A stretch of DNA of 64,000 nt from Pseudooceanicola onchidii (GTDB taxonomy: Bacteria; Pseudomonadota; Alphaproteobacteria; Rhodobacterales; Rhodobacteraceae): contig NZ_SPUW01000001.1 of NCBI RefSeq assembly GCF_004959925.1, forward strand, positions 1,364,001 through 1,428,000. The letters are read 5' to 3'. This document shows, in pieces, positions 63,593 through 64,000 of the stretch. Each line of letters starts with the position of its first letter. The first letter of the stretch is position 1. The translations under genes and the position numbers were made by a program. A model generated the notes under the pieces. That model did no database searches. It had not been told where the DNA came from and saw only the letters and a list, made by a program, of their open reading frames with translations.

Positions 63593-64000
63593 TCACAACC
63601 CCTTGCGCGCCCAGCTTTCCCAGACAAAGTGATAATTCCAGGCGCAATCGTGTGTTTCGGACAGGGCGGCACGGATCCGGTCCCGCTGCGCATGTGCATC
63701 CGTCACGAAGTCATGAAACTGGATCTGAAGATGGTCGATCTTCGCGATCAGACCGGTCTCGATCAGATGCGGCAGGACGTCGAACTCACCGCCTTCGATG
63801 TTGATCTTGAGAAGGTGGATATGATCCACCCCAAGCTCGGCAAAGACATCGGCAAAGCGGCGGATCTGCACGGTTTCCCCGGTCAGATTACGGGTCTTCT
63901 CGGTCACCACAGACGACGCATCCGCATCATCCGTCAGTGTCAGCGTCCCATCTGCAGAGCCAAGGCCATAAGCGTGGCAGTGCACCTCTGGCGTTGTCCG
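63593..64000 (-). CDS. FkbM-family methyltransferase (5' end outside window)
   Basis: The last 135 residues of an FkbM-type methyltransferase: VHCHAYGLGSADGTLTLTDD, DVFAELGVDHIHLLKINIEGGEFDVLPHL (the KxDxEG-like motif, here KINIEGGE) and QIQFHDF. The reading frame stays open to the window edge, so the start is not visible. FkbM enzymes O-methylate sugars or other small molecules. Confidence 0.8.
   Translation of the reverse strand, partial: RTTPEVHCHAYGLGSADGTLTLTDDADASSVVTEKTRNLTGETVQIRRFADVFAELGVDHIHLLKINIEGGEFDVLPHLIETGLIAKIDHLQIQFHDFVTDAHAQRDRIRAALSETHDCAWNYHFVWESWARKGL

Overview
The window is high-GC chromosomal DNA of an alphaproteobacterium, most likely a marine Rhodobacteraceae (Roseobacter-group) species. 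Evidence: the lptF-lptG-lptD-surA order, the CtrA-pathway phosphotransferase chpT, adjacent ornithine-lipid genes olsB/olsA, an unusually long ribosomal protein bL21, paired DUF2059 proteins and a type-2 heme A synthase. No tools were run; family names come from reading motifs in the translations.

Left chromosomal part (1-15234): lipopolysaccharide export and outer-membrane assembly genes (surA partial, lptD, lptG, lptF; minus strand), divergent pepA-holC, an aspartic protease, a MarC-type membrane protein, an ABC-F ATPase, ndk, a DUF4112/Pmp3 membrane-protein pair, a TfoX C-terminal-domain protein, a TetR regulator, a Hint-domain protein and an AT-richer nuclease-like gene (DUF4268 type).

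Island (15235-35817): an integrative and mobilizable element of about 20.6 kb inserted in the 3' end of tRNA-Ser(CGA). A 28-bp copy of the tRNA 3' end lies at 15235 and the intact tRNA lies at 35795. Next to the left end are a tyrosine recombinase and small accessory genes (DEDDh exonuclease-like, MazF/PemK-like). Then come a MobA/MobL relaxase, an IncQ-type oriT and a divergent mobC-like gene. A tandem array of about 148-bp units, each foldable into the same multi-hairpin RNA ending in a terminator-like hairpin, follows. The main cargo is copper tolerance: two convergent blocks with two multicopper oxidases, three c-type cytochromes, DUF305, glutaredoxin-MauE, CusF-like, SHOCT, TolC-like and His/Met-rich proteins. 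The right part has a RepB-type primase, a KfrA-like protein and a retron-like unit (reverse transcriptase with WVDD in place of YADD, overlapping an XRE-type HTH gene, preceded by a tiny basic membrane peptide and hairpin-dense DNA).

Right chromosomal part (35795-64000): tRNA-Ser, two DUF2059 genes, rplU-rpmA, a GNAT gene, obgE-proB-proA, chpT, olsB-olsA, a ThiE-like gene, trmJ, ctaA, an M32 carboxypeptidase, an outer-membrane barrel protein, a candidate structured RNA, a LysR regulator, gyrA, usg, a radical SAM protein, zwf-pgl-pgi, a DUF985 cupin, a GNAT gene, eno, a DMT-family transporter and a partial FkbM methyltransferase.

Most notable: the 148-bp structured RNA array, the retron-like unit, the clear element boundaries and oriT, the unassigned RNA-like region near 50.5 kb, and a recurrent TTAC-N3-GTAA motif seen in the chromosome but not in the island.
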